Shown here piece after piece: positions 1-7,818 of a DNA stretch of 21,245 nucleotides. The notes beneath the pieces were generated by a model. It had not been told where the DNA came from and searched no databases. It was given only the letters and a program-made list of their open reading frames with translations. Both the position numbers and the translations under genes were made by a program. This DNA comes from F23-B02 sp963613665 (GTDB taxonomy: Bacteria > Bacillota > Clostridia > Oscillospirales > Oscillospiraceae): contig CAVEAL010000030.1 in NCBI GenBank assembly GCA_963613665.1, positions 1-21,245 on the forward strand. The letters are read 5' to 3'. How positions within the stretch are numbered: position 1 is the stretch's first letter; each line of letters opens with the position of its first letter.

Positions 1-1547
1 ACGGCGACTCCCTGCCCGTTTCCGCATTCGTAAACCACGCCGACGGTACCTTCGAGCTCGGCGCCTCCGCTTACGAGAAGCGCGGCGTTTCCGCCTTCGT
101 TCCCGAGTGGACGGCTGATACCTGTGCACAGTGCAACCAGTGCGCATTCGTATGCCCGCACGCCACCATCCGTCCCTTCGCGCTCAATGTGGAAGAGGCT
201 GCTGCGGCTCCCGCAAATGCAAGCCTTGTTGACTTCCGCGCCGGAAAGGGCAAGGGCCTGTACAAGTACACTCTGGCCATTTCCCCGCTCGACTGCATGG
301 GCTGCGGCGTCTGCGTGAACGTCTGCCCCACCAAGTCTCTGAAGATGGTCGGTCTCGAGAGCCAGGAGGACAAGCAGCCGGTATTCGACTACATGGTCTC
401 CAAGGTCAGCGAGAAGGACGAGGTCAAGAACGACACCGTTATCGGCAGCCAGTTCAAGCAGCCGTACCTCGAGTTCTCCGGCTCCTGCGCGGGCTGCGCG
501 GAGACGAGCTATGCACGCCTCGTAACTCAGCTCTTCGGCGATCACATGATGATCTCCAACGCTACCGGATGCAGCTCCATCTGGGGCGGCCCGGCGGCAA
601 CCTCGCCGTACACCGTCAACAAGGAAGGCAAGGGTCCCTCCTGGGCAAACTCCCTGTTCGAGGACAACGCTGAGCACGGTCTCGGCCTCTACCTCGGCCA
701 GAAGAAGGTCCGCGACGACCTCAAGGCCAAGGTCGAAGCAATAGCCGACAAGGTTCCCGAGGCTGCAAAGTGGCTCGAGACCTACGACTGCGGCGAAGCA
801 AACCAGGCGGCTACCAAGGAGCTCGTCGCTGCGCTCGAAAAGCTCGACTGCGGCTGCGGCACCCGTGCGGAGCTGCTTGAGAAGAAGGATTACCTCAACA
901 AGAAGAGCTGCTGGATCTTCGGCGGCGACGGCTGGGCCTTCGATATCGGCTTCGGCGGCGTTGACCACGTTCTCGCCTCCGGCGAAGACGTCAACATCTT
1001 CGTATTCAACACCGAGGTATACTCCAACACCGGCGGTCAGGCCTCCAAGGCTTCCAACATCGGTCAGGTCGCACAGTTTGCGGCGGCAGGCAAGGAGATA
1101 AAGTCCAAGTCCCTGGCCGAGATCGCAATGACCTACGGCTACGTCTACGTTGCACAGATCGCAATGGGCGCAAACATGATCCAGACCCTCAAGGCCATCA
1201 AGGAAGCGGAAGCTTACCACGGCCCGTCGATCATCATCGCCTACTCGCCCTGCGAGATGCACTCGATCAAGGGCGGCATGACAAACTGCCAGTCCGAGAT
1301 GAAGAAGGCAGTCGAGTGCGGCTACTGGAACCTCTTCCGCTACAATCCTGCGGCTGAGTCCGGCAAGTTCACCCTCGACTCCAAGGCTCCGGCCGGCGGC
1401 TACCGCGATTTCCTCATGAACGAGGCCCGCTACAACCGTCTGACCCGTGAGTTCCCCGACCGTGCAGAGGATCTGTTCGAGCGCAATGAGGAAAATGCAA
1501 AGGCCCGCTACGAGCACCTGCAGCGCCTCATTGAAATGTACAAATAA
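1..1547 (+). CDS. nifJ: Pyruvate:ferredoxin (flavodoxin) oxidoreductase, C-terminal part
   Basis: This enzyme oxidises pyruvate and CoA to acetyl-CoA and CO2 and passes electrons to ferredoxin in the cytoplasm. The reading frame is open from base 3 and runs off the left edge, so about 515 of the usual ~1170 residues are present. In order I see the EKR region (AYEKRGVSAFVPEW), two 4Fe-4S motifs (CAQCNQCAFVCPH near base 123 and CMGCGVCVNVCPT near base 294), and then the C-terminal thiamine-diphosphate domain. That domain shows GSCAGCAE, which supplies proximal-cluster cysteines, GGDGWAFDIGFGGVDH, and NTEVYSNTGGQASK, the TPP/Mg motif. The end, just after LQRLIEMYK, is at a normal place for the family. 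A strong terminator follows 14 bases later. It would feed reduced ferredoxin to the hydrogenase encoded about 10 kb downstream. The identification is secure; only the N-terminal half is missing. Confidence 0.97.
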   Translation, partial: GDSLPVSAFVNHADGTFELGASAYEKRGVSAFVPEWTADTCAQCNQCAFVCPHATIRPFALNVEEAAAAPANASLVDFRAGKGKGLYKYTLAISPLDCMGCGVCVNVCPTKSLKMVGLESQEDKQPVFDYMVSKVSEKDEVKNDTVIGSQFKQPYLEFSGSCAGCAETSYARLVTQLFGDHMMISNATGCSSIWGGPAATSPYTVNKEGKGPSWANSLFEDNAEHGLGLYLGQKKVRDDLKAKVEAIADKVPEAAKWLETYDCGEANQAATKELVAALEKLDCGCGTRAELLEKKDYLNKKSCWIFGGDGWAFDIGFGGVDHVLASGEDVNIFVFNTEVYSNTGGQASKASNIGQVAQFAAAGKEIKSKSLAEIAMTYGYVYVAQIAMGANMIQTLKAIKEAEAYHGPSIIIAYSPCEMHSIKGGMTNCQSEMKKAVECGYWNLFRYNPAAESGKFTLDSKAPAGGYRDFLMNEARYNRLTREFPDRAEDLFERNEENAKARYEHLQRLIEMYK

Positions 1548-1561
1548 GTTATATCATATTG

Positions 1562-1594
1562 AAAATGCTCAGGCCGCCTGGCCTGAGCATTTTT
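1562..1594 (+). terminator. Bidirectional intrinsic terminator after nifJ and tRNA-Leu
   Basis: A perfect stem (1562-1575 with 1580-1593) with a four-base loop is flanked by A and T tracts. It ends the oxidoreductase transcript on the plus strand. Read on the minus strand it also has a T run and lies just past the 3' end of the tRNA gene. Confidence 0.9.
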
Positions 1595-1600
1595 GCGTTA

Positions 1601-1684
1601 TGGTGCGGGTAACAGGGGTCGAACCTGCACGCCGTAGGCACGAGAACCTAAATCTCGCATGTCTGCCAATTCCATCATACCCGC
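1601..1684 (-). tRNA. tRNA-Leu (anticodon UAG)
   Basis: Read on the minus strand, the segment starts GCGGGTATGATGG and ends in CCCGCACCA, so the acceptor stem pairs and the CCA tail is encoded. The D arm is typical (GGAATTGGCAGAC). The anticodon arm is CGAGA-TTTAGGT-TCTCG, giving anticodon TAG (UAG). The extended variable arm and the T arm (GGTTCGACCCC) are those of a class II leucine tRNA. It lies alone between nifJ and the DUF554 gene and has its own promoter. Confidence 0.96.
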
Positions 1685-1706
1685 AAATATTCATTTGACA
1701 TCTGCA

Positions 1707-1736
1707 ATAATAGCACAGCATTTATTTTTTTGTCAA
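1707..1736 (-). promoter_or_regulatory. Sigma-A promoter of tRNA-Leu
   Basis: On the minus strand the -35 box is TTGACA (1731-1736), followed by an 18-base spacer and the -10 box TATTAT (1707-1712). Transcription would start near 1700, about 16 bases before the mature tRNA 5' end. Confidence 0.75.
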
Positions 1737-1753
1737 TGATATAAAAAAGGGAG

Positions 1754-1782
1754 TTGACTATTGAAAATAAAGTATTTAGAAT
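1754..1782 (+). promoter_or_regulatory. Sigma-A promoter of the DUF554 / EamA pair
   Basis: TTGACT (1754-1759), a 17-base spacer and TAGAAT (1777-1782) form a good promoter. Transcription would start near 1789. This places the in-frame TTG at 1761 upstream of the transcript and favours the ATG at 1815 as the true start. Confidence 0.65.
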
Positions 1783-1814
1783 ATACCGGTACGTTTTTTA
1801 AAGAGGGTTATCAA

Positions 1815-2525
1815 ATGATTGGTGCGATAGTCAACGCGCTGGGCATTCTCGTCGGCGGAACGCTCGGAACGCTGCTCAGGACAAAGATAAATCATAAGCT
1901 TGTGGACTGCCTGATGACCGCAATGGGGCTTGTTGTCCTGTCGGTCGGCGTGCAGGGCATAGTCGGCTCGACGAACACGATGTGCCTTGTTCTGTGTCTG
2001 GCCATCGGAGCGATAATAGGACAGGCACTGAAGATCGACGAGTTCATTGACGGCATGGGCGTTAAGATCGCCAAGCTCTTCGAGGGCAAGAAGTTTGCCG
2101 AGGGCAGATTTGCCGACGGAGTTATAAGCGCCTCTGTCATGTTCACGGTCGGCGCGATGGCCATAATGGGCTCGCTTGACGCGGGACTGCGCGGAAGTTT
2201 CAGCGTTCTGTTTACGAAAGCCGTCATCGACGGCGTTGCGGCTGCGGCAATGTCGGCCGCGATGGGCATAGGCGTTGTGCTCTCGCTCGTGCCGGTGCTC
2301 ATCTGGGAGGGCGCGCTCACGCTGCTTGCAGGGGTTCTGTCGCCGTTTCTGAGCACGGAGGTCATAAGCGAAATGAGCGCCGTTGGCGGTGCGATATTCA
2401 TCGGCATGGGCTTTAACATGATCGGTGTCACCGACCGCAAGGTGAACGTTCCAAATCTTCTGCCGGCGATCGTGCTGCCGATAATATATGTGCCGCTGGC
2501 TTCGTGGATAGGAGGGCTCGTTTGA
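1815..2525 (+). CDS. DUF554 family integral membrane protein
   Basis: The 236-residue hydrophobic protein begins MIGAIVNALGILVGGTLGTLL and carries Gly/Ala-rich membrane segments throughout. The start pattern and the repeated glycine-rich helices match the DUF554 (YdfK/YqgA-like) family, whose members are about 230 residues. The function of the family is not established; transport is a guess. I chose ATG 1815, preceded by AGAGG, over the in-frame TTG at 1761 because a promoter overlaps the latter and family members start at MIG. The stop overlaps the start of the next gene (TGATG), so the two are translationally coupled. Family membership is likely; the role is unknown. Confidence 0.88.
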   Translation: MIGAIVNALGILVGGTLGTLLRTKINHKLVDCLMTAMGLVVLSVGVQGIVGSTNTMCLVLCLAIGAIIGQALKIDEFIDGMGVKIAKLFEGKKFAEGRFADGVISASVMFTVGAMAIMGSLDAGLRGSFSVLFTKAVIDGVAAAAMSAAMGIGVVLSLVPVLIWEGALTLLAGVLSPFLSTEVISEMSAVGGAIFIGMGFNMIGVTDRKVNVPNLLPAIVLPIIYVPLASWIGGLV

Positions 2526-3409
2526 TGAAGAACAAATACGCCGTGTGCGTCATTCTCGCCGGTTCACTGTGGGGCTTCATGGGATTTTTCCGCCGCACGC
2601 TCGACACTATGGGCATTTCGGCCATAAGCTGCATCTCGATAAGGTGCATATTCGCAGCCGCACTGTTCGGCCTTATCATTCTCGCAACGAACCGCTCCGC
2701 GTTCAAGGTCCGTCTGAAGGACGCGTGGATATTCGTTGGCAGCGGCATTGTCGCGCTGCTCGTTTTCGGCGTGTGCTACTTCAAGGCCATGGATTACATG
2801 AGCCTTTCGGCAGCCGCTATACTGCTTTACACCGCGCCGTGCTTTGTTATCCTGTTCTCGGCGCTGCTGTTCAAAGAGGCGCTCACCGGGCAGAAGCTTG
2901 CCGCGATGGTTCTCGCATTTGCGGGCTGCTGCCTCGTCTCCGGCATCGGAGGCGGCACTATGATAACTCCCACGGGTCTGGCACTCGGCCTCACCTCCGG
3001 CGTGTGCTATGCGCTGTACAGCATTTTCGGCCGCTTCGCGCTCAACCGCGGATATTCGAGCCTGACCATCAATTTTTACGCCTGCGTGCTCGCCGCCATA
3101 GGTGCGACGGTCATAGGCGGAACGGAGTATCTCGGTATCATAACGCAGTCTGCGTCCGACTTCGGCTTTGCCTTCGCAACGGGGCTTGTTACCTGCTTTC
3201 TGCCGTATCTTCTGTACACCCACGGCCTTGAGGGGCTCGAAAACGGCAAGGCATCCATAATGGCCTCGGTCGAGCCGGTCGTCGCAACGGTTGTCGGCGT
3301 TGCGATATACGGCGAGGCTCTTACTCCGATGAGCGCGGCCGGTATCATACTCGTTTTGTCGGCGATCGTTCTGCTGAACGTAAAAGCAGGCAAAAAACAA
3401 CAGTCTTAA
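2525..3409 (+). CDS. EamA (DMT superfamily) transporter
   Basis: This 294-residue membrane protein starts MKNKYAVCVILAGSLWGFMGFF and has about ten hydrophobic segments in two homologous EamA halves. The first half contains the typical LLYTAPCFVILFSALLFKEALTGQK. The second ends in SIMASVEPVVATVVGVAIYGEALT followed by a last helix, both hallmarks of the drug/metabolite transporter superfamily. Such proteins export or import amino acids, nucleotides or other small metabolites across the cytoplasmic membrane; the substrate cannot be told from sequence. The start ATG overlaps the stop of the DUF554 gene by one base, so the two share a transcript and possibly a task. A terminator follows at once. 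A start 21 bases earlier is possible but less likely. Confidence 0.93.
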   Translation: MKNKYAVCVILAGSLWGFMGFFRRTLDTMGISAISCISIRCIFAAALFGLIILATNRSAFKVRLKDAWIFVGSGIVALLVFGVCYFKAMDYMSLSAAAILLYTAPCFVILFSALLFKEALTGQKLAAMVLAFAGCCLVSGIGGGTMITPTGLALGLTSGVCYALYSIFGRFALNRGYSSLTINFYACVLAAIGATVIGGTEYLGIITQSASDFGFAFATGLVTCFLPYLLYTHGLEGLENGKASIMASVEPVVATVVGVAIYGEALTPMSAAGIILVLSAIVLLNVKAGKKQQS

Positions 3410-3414
3410 AAGAT

Positions 3415-3440
3415 CAGCCCTCCGTAAAACCGGAGGGCTG
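3415..3440. terminator. Intrinsic terminator between convergent genes
   Basis: The ten-base perfect stem CAGCCCTCCG / CGGAGGGCTG (3415-3424, 3431-3440) with loop TAAAAC sits between the converging EamA gene and the amidohydrolase gene. T-rich sequence follows in both directions, so it probably serves both. Confidence 0.8.
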
Positions 3441-3447
3441 TGGTTTA

Positions 3448-5040
3448 TCATTTATTATCTTTCTTTTTCAGCACCATGATGCCGCTGCGTGCGCCGGTGA
3501 GCTCACCGTCTGACACCGCTTCCTCGCCGTTCACGAAAACATGGCTTATGCCCTCGGCGCTTCTGCCGGGCTCATCGGGAAATACCCGCAGGCCGTCGGG
3601 ATCGAATACCGTCACATCGGCAAACATCCCCTCGGCGAGACGGCCGCGCTCTTTAAAGCCGAAACGCTCGGCTGTCTTCCAGCTCATTTTGTTTATGACG
3701 CTCTCCCACGGGATTGAGTTTTCGCGCGCCTTTATCAAAAAGTTGGGATAGCCCTGGAAGGCAGCGCCGTTCTGCACGCCGCGAGGCTCTACCCACGCAT
3801 CGGTCATGAACACGCTCAGCTCGTCCTTCATCAGGCGGCATATGAGCTCTTCGTTGTAATACTTGTCAAGATACACCTTGCCGGCACCCTTTGACGCGTC
3901 AATGAGCTCAAGGTACAGGTCGAGACAGTCACGTCTCTCGCTCTTTGCGACCTCGCTGACCTTGCGTCCCTCATAGGCCTTGTACCTGGGCTCGTCATTG
4001 ATATAAGCGATGGTTATGTCCTTGAAGTCAATGCCCAGCAGCAGGCGCGTAACGTCGATCACCGCGCGCAGCTTCAGGCGGTTCACGGGCTTTTTCTTCT
4101 CCTGCTCACTGAGCGCCATGTACCACGGCGGGCAGATGACGTTTATTGTGGATGCGCCGTAGGTCATCGAGTAGTTGTCGTAGGCTATGTCGTAGCCCTG
4201 AGCGCGGTAATCGTAGAATTTTTTGAGCATCGGATCGATGCTTTTCCAGGAGGATGTTCCGACGAAGATGAGGTGCGAATACTCCATGCGGCACTTCGAG
4301 CGCTTCATGATCTCTATGACCTCGTCAAGAGCTATCTCGATATGCGGCTTTGAGATGAGCGGGTAGCCCAGTGCGATCTTTGAGTTTGCGCGCGGGTGTA
4401 CGGTAACGATGCCGTCATACTCGGCAATAGCCGAGGCGAAGGCCACAAGCTCCTCCATGTCCGAATACATGCCCGGCTCGTACATGAAGCCGAAGCTTCC
4501 GCCGAACGCGCCGTTTTCCATGGCTTCACGCACATGCTCCAGCATTTTTTCACGCCCCTGCGCATCCATTTTGCCGGGCTTCAGGCCGCTGACGGCTATG
4601 CGCGTCGTACCGTGGCCTACAAGCGGCACGATATTCACGAAAAGCTTTCCTTTTGTTTCATCGACAAACTGTCTGAAGCTGCCGGGATCCTTAGCCTCGA
4701 AAAGGCCCGCTCCTACATACTGCTTATACTGCGAGCCGCGCTCTATGCCGAAGCATGAGAAGCCGCAGTTGCCCGTTACCTGCGTGGTTATGCCCTGGCG
4801 CAGGAAGGGCGCAAAATACACCTCGGCATTGTCGTAATCGCAGAAAAAGTCGTTGTGGGAATGTGCATCGATAAAGCCCGGAGCGATGCACTTTCCCGTG
4901 CAGTCAATGAGCTTATCCGCCCTTACCGCCGCATTGGCACCGGCATACGCTATTCTGTCGCCGTCAATAACGACATCTCCGACGAAGGGCTTGGCACCGG
5001 TACCGTCATATACAAGGCCGTTTTTCAGTACAGTTATCAT
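3448..5040 (-). CDS. N-acyl-D-amino-acid deacylase-like amidohydrolase (D-aminoacylase family)
   Basis: The product has 530 residues and no signal peptide, so it should be cytoplasmic. It has the amidohydrolase composite fold: an N-terminal beta part (MITVLKNGLVYDGTG), then the metal-site motif GFIDAHSHND (H60, H62) and TGNCGFS with C92, the zinc-ligand cysteine typical of D-aminoacylases. Further histidines occur in VTVHPRANS and EYSHLIF. An Asp lies in FMTDAWVEPRG near the end, and the family closing segment FGFKERGRLAEGMFADVTVFDPD follows. Known relatives release D-amino acids from N-acyl-D-amino acids; some relatives act on hydantoins or dipeptides, so the substrate is inferred. ATG 5040 is preceded by AAGGAGA at proper spacing; an earlier in-frame ATG at 5073 lacks such a site. 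It is divergent from the tautomerase gene. Confidence 0.88.
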   Translation of the reverse strand: MITVLKNGLVYDGTGAKPFVGDVVIDGDRIAYAGANAAVRADKLIDCTGKCIAPGFIDAHSHNDFFCDYDNAEVYFAPFLRQGITTQVTGNCGFSCFGIERGSQYKQYVGAGLFEAKDPGSFRQFVDETKGKLFVNIVPLVGHGTTRIAVSGLKPGKMDAQGREKMLEHVREAMENGAFGGSFGFMYEPGMYSDMEELVAFASAIAEYDGIVTVHPRANSKIALGYPLISKPHIEIALDEVIEIMKRSKCRMEYSHLIFVGTSSWKSIDPMLKKFYDYRAQGYDIAYDNYSMTYGASTINVICPPWYMALSEQEKKKPVNRLKLRAVIDVTRLLLGIDFKDITIAYINDEPRYKAYEGRKVSEVAKSERRDCLDLYLELIDASKGAGKVYLDKYYNEELICRLMKDELSVFMTDAWVEPRGVQNGAAFQGYPNFLIKARENSIPWESVINKMSWKTAERFGFKERGRLAEGMFADVTVFDPDGLRVFPDEPGRSAEGISHVFVNGEEAVSDGELTGARSGIMVLKKKDNK

Positions 5041-5083
5041 AGCTTTTCTCCTTGGCATTCGAATTAATTTCACAATTTGAATT

Positions 5084-5112
5084 ATTTTATCACCGCATCG
5101 GACATATTACAA
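5084..5112 (-). promoter_or_regulatory. Probable promoter of the D-aminoacylase-like gene
   Basis: On the minus strand TTGTAA (5107-5112), a 17-base spacer and TAAAAT (5084-5089) lie about 45 bases before the start codon. It is the best match in this AT-rich divergent region (5041-5270). Confidence 0.5.
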
Positions 5113-5190
5113 TGATTTTATCATTATTGAACACAGAATTTCGGACTGTATATCATAACAAAATCTTATCTTAACATTAACTTAACGCGG

Positions 5191-5220
5191 TTGACGGTCG
5201 TACATAATGCATGCTATCAT
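5191..5220 (+). promoter_or_regulatory. Probable promoter of the tautomerase gene
   Basis: TTGACG (5191-5196), 18 bases, then TATCAT (5215-5220), with the start codon 50 bases further on. It is divergent from the amidohydrolase promoter. Confidence 0.55.
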
Positions 5221-5270
5221 ATCGCCGTCGCACAGAATTTTGCGAAAAAACTTGACAAAGGAGCAATGTT

Positions 5271-5636
5271 ATGCCTATCATTCATGTAACCGTAACCAAA
5301 AAACTTCCGGCTGACGCAAAAGCTGACCTCATGGAATACTTTGCACAGCAGATATGCGCCAATACCTCGACGCTTTCCAAGAACATTTATGTATACATAC
5401 ATGAGATGGAAAAGGAAAACGTGCGGAAGCTCGCTCCGACTGTGCTCATAGACTGGACGATGATGCCGGACCGCACCGATGAGGTCAAGAAGCCGATCAT
5501 GGCCGCAATGACAGACAAGCTTGCGCAGGTCTGCGGCGAAGAATACAGACAGGAGATAGTTATTATCTTCAACGATATCCCGCTTGCAAGCGCCATGCTT
5601 GGCGGCGAGACAAGGTCTGAAAATCCCTCGAAGTAA
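5271..5636 (+). CDS. Fused (double-domain) 4-oxalocrotonate tautomerase-like protein
   Basis: The 121-residue protein begins MPIIHVTVTKKL, so removal of Met leaves the N-terminal proline that is the general base in the tautomerase superfamily. The chain looks like two beta-alpha-beta units: residues 1-53 and 54-113. The second unit (PTVLIDWTMMPDRTDEVKK ... EIVIIFNDIPLASAMLGG) resembles a complete 4-oxalocrotonate tautomerase monomer of about 60 residues, but its proline is internal and cannot act as a free amine. Fused 4-OT proteins of this size are known; the substrate of this one is unknown. The arginine usual near position 11 of the first unit is absent. AAAGGAG lies seven bases before the ATG. 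The gene stands alone between a promoter and a terminator. Confidence 0.85.
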   Translation: MPIIHVTVTKKLPADAKADLMEYFAQQICANTSTLSKNIYVYIHEMEKENVRKLAPTVLIDWTMMPDRTDEVKKPIMAAMTDKLAQVCGEEYRQEIVIIFNDIPLASAMLGGETRSENPSK

Positions 5637-5658
5637 AGCGATTTTTATCAATCAGGTT

Positions 5659-5690
5659 ACGGCAGCCGTTAAAGCGGCTGCCGTTTTTTT
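5659..5690 (+). terminator. Intrinsic terminator after the tautomerase gene
   Basis: A perfect ten-base stem (5659-5668 / 5675-5684) with a six-base loop is followed by a run of seven T. The next gene's ribosome site starts right after it. Confidence 0.9.
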
Positions 5691-5704
5691 CAGGAGCTGA
5701 ACTT

Positions 5705-6523
5705 ATGGCAAATTTTATTGAGATTGATGATTTTTCCGCACCGGAGCTCGACGTTTACGCGCGGCTTACGGAAAATCAGCTGCTTTGCAGGCGCGATCCC
5801 GAAAACGCGATGTTCATAGCAGAAAGTCCCATGGTCATAGAGCGTGCGCTTGACTCGGGCTGCGTGCCGCTGTCGTTTCTTATGGAGACAAAGCACGCCG
5901 AAGGCAAGGCAAGGGAGCTTCTTGCCCGATGCCCTGCGGATATAAACGTTTACACGGCGCCGCTCGAGGTGCTTACGCAGCTCACGGGCTTCCACTTGAC
6001 GCGCGGTATGCTCTGCGCAATGCTCCGCCCCCGGCTGCGCAGCGTTGATGAGGTGTGCCGCGGCGCAAGGCGCATTGCGGTTCTTGAAAATGTGATGAAC
6101 CCGACGAATATCGGCGCGATCTTCCGCTCGGCTGCGGCTCTTGGCATGGATGCGGTGCTGCTCACAGCAGAGGGCAGCGATCCGCTGTATCGCCGCGCGG
6201 TGAGAGTCAGCATGGGCACGGTGTTTCAGGTGCCGTGGACCTATCTCGGTGAAAACTGGATGCAGGAGCTTGCCTTCCTCGGCTTCAGGACAGCGGCAAT
6301 GGCACTGACGGACAAATCGCTGCCGATATACGATCCGGCTCCGGCAAAAGAGGAAAAGCTCGCCGTTGTACTCGGGACGGAGGGCGACGGACTTGCATCC
6401 GAAACCGTCGCAAAATGCGACTACACACTGCGCATCCCCATGTCGCACGGCGTGGACTCGTTAAACGTCGCCGCGGCAAGCGCAGTCGCGTTTTACCAAT
6501 TGGGCGTGATGCACAAGCTGTAA
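5705..6523 (+). CDS. TrmH/SpoU family RNA methyltransferase
   Basis: This 272-residue protein transfers methyl from S-adenosylmethionine to a ribose of rRNA or tRNA. It has an N-terminal substrate-binding part (RRDPENAMFIAESPMVIERAL) and then the knotted SPOUT domain with all three motifs. Motif 1 is ENVMNPTNIGAIFRSAAALG (E128 on, catalytic-type N135 and R141), motif 2 is VLGTEGDGL (near 223), and motif 3 is IPMSHGVDSLNVAAAS (near 244, the knot and SAM pocket). The target nucleotide cannot be predicted. AGGAG lies eight bases before ATG 5705. The gene begins directly behind a terminator, so its promoter is not obvious; readthrough from the tautomerase promoter is possible. Confidence 0.93.
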   Translation: MANFIEIDDFSAPELDVYARLTENQLLCRRDPENAMFIAESPMVIERALDSGCVPLSFLMETKHAEGKARELLARCPADINVYTAPLEVLTQLTGFHLTRGMLCAMLRPRLRSVDEVCRGARRIAVLENVMNPTNIGAIFRSAAALGMDAVLLTAEGSDPLYRRAVRVSMGTVFQVPWTYLGENWMQELAFLGFRTAAMALTDKSLPIYDPAPAKEEKLAVVLGTEGDGLASETVAKCDYTLRIPMSHGVDSLNVAAASAVAFYQLGVMHKL

Positions 6524-6535
6524 AAGCGCAAAAAA

Positions 6536-6565
6536 TCCGACCCTGCCTTTTCAGGCAAGGCCGGA
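6536..6565 (-). terminator. Terminator hairpin between convergent genes
   Basis: TCCG-A-CC-C-TGCCT ... AGGCA-AGG-C-CGGA forms an imperfect stem. On the minus strand it is followed by six T, which suits termination of the small membrane-protein gene. It may also slow plus-strand transcripts from the methyltransferase gene. Confidence 0.6.
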
Positions 6566-6586
6566 GATCGTCAAATTTTGCATGAC

Positions 6587-6766
6587 TTATTGCTCGGCCG
6601 CGTTTGTGAGCTTATTGATGAACACCGTAAAGCCGATGGCAAACAGGACGGCAAGGACGCCGAATACCGCAACGCTTGAGGTAAAGGTCGCCATGCAGTA
6701 GCTGGATACAACCGCTCCGATAAGGCAAACGATAACTGCCAGTGCAAAAAACGTAGTCTTTTTCAT
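6587..6766 (-). CDS. Small two-helix membrane protein of unknown function
   Basis: The 59-residue protein starts MKKTTFFALAVIVCLIGAVVSSYC and has a second hydrophobic stretch, VAVFGVLAVLFAIGFTVFI, then a short polar tail (NKLTNAAEQ). Two transmembrane helices with both ends on the same side are likely. I do not recognise a family. ATG 6766 has an excellent ribosome site (GGAGG, seven bases upstream). The gene is divergent from the LysR gene, an arrangement in which LysR regulators often control the divergent gene, but no direct evidence for that is visible here. A hairpin with a T run lies 21 bases past the stop. The coding call rests on RBS, start, hydrophobic pattern and terminator. Confidence 0.72.
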   Translation of the reverse strand: MKKTTFFALAVIVCLIGAVVSSYCMATFTSSVAVFGVLAVLFAIGFTVFINKLTNAAEQ

Positions 6767-6810
6767 AACTATTCCTCCGATATAATCAAATATTATTTTC
6801 GAAGATCTCA

Positions 6811-6839
6811 ATTATATCCGGGCCCTGAATAGTGCTTGA
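6811..6839 (-). promoter_or_regulatory. Possible promoter of the small membrane protein
   Basis: A perfect -10 box TATAAT is present on the minus strand (6811-6816). The -35 position (6834-6839) reads TCAAGC and is weak. It overlaps the -35 of the divergent LysR promoter, so the two may compete or be jointly regulated. Confidence 0.4.
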
Positions 6840-6864
6840 TTTCTTACTGTCTGTATTGTAAAAT
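6836..6864 (+). promoter_or_regulatory. Promoter of the LysR / YitT operon
   Basis: TTGATT (6836-6841), a 17-base spacer and TAAAAT (6859-6864) lie about 70 bases before the LysR start codon. This spacing and match are good for sigma-A. Confidence 0.6.
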
Positions 6865-6932
6865 AAATCGCAAGAAAAGTAAAGCTGTTGATCGTTATGG
6901 CTGCTTTAAGTATTGCTTAAAGGAGGAGAGCT

Positions 6933-7802
6933 ATGGAAACTGCACGATGCAAAGCATTTTTAGCTGCCGCGGATACGGGGAGCTTTTCAAAGGCAGCCGA
7001 GCTTCTGAGCTACACTCCGTCGGGCGTGAGCCAGCTTGTGAGCGCGCTTGAAGCGGACCTGGGCTTTCCCCTGCTTCGGCGCACGAACAAGGGCGTGAGC
7101 GTCACGGCGGAGGGCAGCAGGCTCATCCCTGCGGTACGCGAATTTTTGAATAATGAGGAAAATATTTACCAGCTTGCAGCCGACACGAAGGGGCTGCTCA
7201 TCGGCAGCGTGACCATCGCCGCATATTCGAGCATGGCAACGCACTGGCTGCCGGAAATCATAAGCCGCTTTCAACATGACTATCCGCATGTCAAAATAAC
7301 CCTGCTTGAGGGCTGCTCTGAGTTAAACAGGCTGTTGGACGAAAAAACGGCCGACCTTGCATTCATGAGCTACCGCAAGCCGCTCCCCTATGACTGGATA
7401 CCGCTGTCCGAGGACAGGATGATGGCAGCACTGCCTAAGGACCACCCCTGCGCGGAGCTTGAAAGCTATCCGTTTGAGCTGTGCAGGAACGAAAAGCTCA
7501 TCCTTGCAGGCTTCGGTCATGACGACGATGTTATGCCTCTGTTTGAGGAGTTCGGCATCGAGCCGGATATCCGCTTTTCAACGGTCGAGAGCTATTCGGC
7601 GCTGAAGATGGTCGAACAGGGGCTCGGCATAAGCATATTGAACGAGCTCATAACGCGCAACTGGCCCTGCGAGGTCGTGAAAATACCCATCTCGCCTCCG
7701 AGGAGCATAACGCTCGGAATGGCGCTGATAAATTACAGGCACGCCTCCCCCGCCGTACGGCGCTTTGTCAAATACGCAGAAGAAATAATAAAGAATAAAT
7801 AG
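6933..7802 (+). CDS. LysR family transcriptional regulator
   Basis: The 289-residue protein has the LysR N-terminal winged helix-turn-helix (residues about 1-60: CKAFLAAADTGSFSKAAELLSYTPSGVSQLVSALEADLGFPLLRR) and a C-terminal periplasmic-binding-like effector domain from about residue 90 (GSVTIAAYSSMATHWLPEII). These regulators bind DNA as tetramers and respond to a small co-inducer. AAAGGAGGAGAG precedes ATG 6933. The YitT-like gene follows within 20 bases, and a small membrane protein is encoded divergently; both are plausible targets. The effector is unknown. No truncation or frameshift is seen. Confidence 0.95.
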   Translation: METARCKAFLAAADTGSFSKAAELLSYTPSGVSQLVSALEADLGFPLLRRTNKGVSVTAEGSRLIPAVREFLNNEENIYQLAADTKGLLIGSVTIAAYSSMATHWLPEIISRFQHDYPHVKITLLEGCSELNRLLDEKTADLAFMSYRKPLPYDWIPLSEDRMMAALPKDHPCAELESYPFELCRNEKLILAGFGHDDDVMPLFEEFGIEPDIRFSTVESYSALKMVEQGLGISILNELITRNWPCEVVKIPISPPRSITLGMALINYRHASPAVRRFVKYAEEIIKNK

Positions 7803-7818
7803 AAAGGTTTTGTTAAAA

